Source of the DNA: JBGPHT01 sp041484525
GTDB lineage: Bacteria; Acidobacteriota; Terriglobia; Bryobacterales; Bryobacteraceae
Direction of reading: 5' to 3'
Assembly (NCBI GenBank): GCA_041484525.1
Contig: JBGPHT010000061.1
Location: 1-42,026 of the forward strand
Length of the DNA stretch: 42,026 nt
Shown piece after piece: positions 41,950 to 42,026 of this stretch; positions within the stretch are counted from its first letter, which is position 1; each line of letters begins with the position of its first letter. The notes below the pieces were generated by a model. The model did no database searches, was not told the DNA's origin, and saw only the letters and a program-made list of their open reading frames with translations. Both the position numbers and the translations under genes were made by a program.

Positions 41950-42026
41950 ATGGCGACCATCCCGGAATTGTTGGACGGGCACGTCACGCTGGAAGTGGAG
42001 TGCCTGGATCGTCTCTACCTGAACGG
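41950..42026 (+). CDS. 5' end of an unidentified gene, cut by the window
   Basis: ATG 41950 opens a frame of 25 codons to the window edge: MATIPELLDGHVTLEVECLD and a few more residues. The composition is protein-like. The start resembles large hypothetical proteins I have seen in soil bacteria, but I cannot name the family from so little. The 195 bases before it hold no other visible gene. Confidence 0.5.
   Translation, partial: MATIPELLDGHVTLEVECLDRLYLN

Noticed and set aside
1..42026. CRISPR array, tRNA or rRNA genes
   Set aside because: No regularly spaced repeats, no cloverleaf with a matching T-loop and acceptor stem, and no rRNA-like stretch were seen on either strand.

Overview
The window reads as a chromosomal segment of a GC-rich, diderm, soil-type bacterium. 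The closest fit by gene content is the Acidobacteriota, around Bryobacterales / Candidatus Solibacter. That placement is an inference from several marks: a DUF1501 tail, many Tat-exported TIM-barrel 'sugar phosphate isomerase' proteins, cytochrome-fused PQQ dehydrogenases, Gly/Arg-rich linkers, DUF3303, HicBA cassettes and a BamA/TamA-type outer-membrane barrel. No rRNA or tRNA gene is visible to confirm it.

Layout. (1) 1-3510 is a decaying edge: an ISKra4-type element whose transposase is cut mid-domain and joined to the last ~46 codons of a DUF1501 gene, followed by a TMTC-like membrane/TPR protein broken by two frameshifts. (2) 3537-17779 (+) is a long carbohydrate-oxidation cluster: Tat-exported TIM-barrel protein, PQQ/cytochrome c dehydrogenase, TIM-barrel/ThuA fusion, second PQQ/cytochrome c dehydrogenase, GHL6-type glycoside hydrolase, two SDRs, a cyclase-family hydrolase, and a gluconate-2-dehydrogenase subunit 3 + GMC flavoprotein pair. 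A second TIM-barrel gene (17955-19007) converges on it. (3) 19085-23527 holds a DUF3303 gene, a wrecked F420-dependent NADP reductase, and a minus-strand operon of an outer-membrane barrel, an exported protein with the motif set of an atypical (HipA/PI3K/FAM20-like) kinase, and a secreted Ig-like protein. (4) 23685-26628 (+) is a sulfur-carrier cysteine operon: cysteine synthase, JAMM metalloprotease, and a single protein joining ubiquitin-like carrier, E1-like adenylyltransferase and rhodanese. (5) 26632-27130 is a hicBA cassette. (6) 27662-33824 is the lysine operon: an L-box lysine riboswitch, then dapE-like, asd, lysC, dapB, dapA, dapD, with a long perfect-stem palindrome over the dapB stop codon. 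(7) 33830-35040 is an SDR plus a stand-alone receiver domain. (8) 35051-41017 (-) holds two small exported proteins, an AAA+ ATPase, and a one-TM protein with cstA and the tiny ybdD (ybdD is only 58 codons). (9) 41333-42026 holds a second hicBA cassette with a frameshifted toxin gene and the start of an unidentified gene.

How the genes work together. The oxidation cluster looks like a periplasmic route that oxidises sugars or glycosides through PQQ, FAD, Fe-S and cytochrome c carriers, and then rearranges or hydrolyses the keto products (TIM barrels, ThuA, SDRs). The cysteine operon is a CysO/Mec/CysM-type pathway. The lysine operon covers aspartate to succinyl-diaminopimelate and is controlled by lysine. 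The least understood unit is the barrel / secreted kinase-like / Ig-like operon at 19763-23527.
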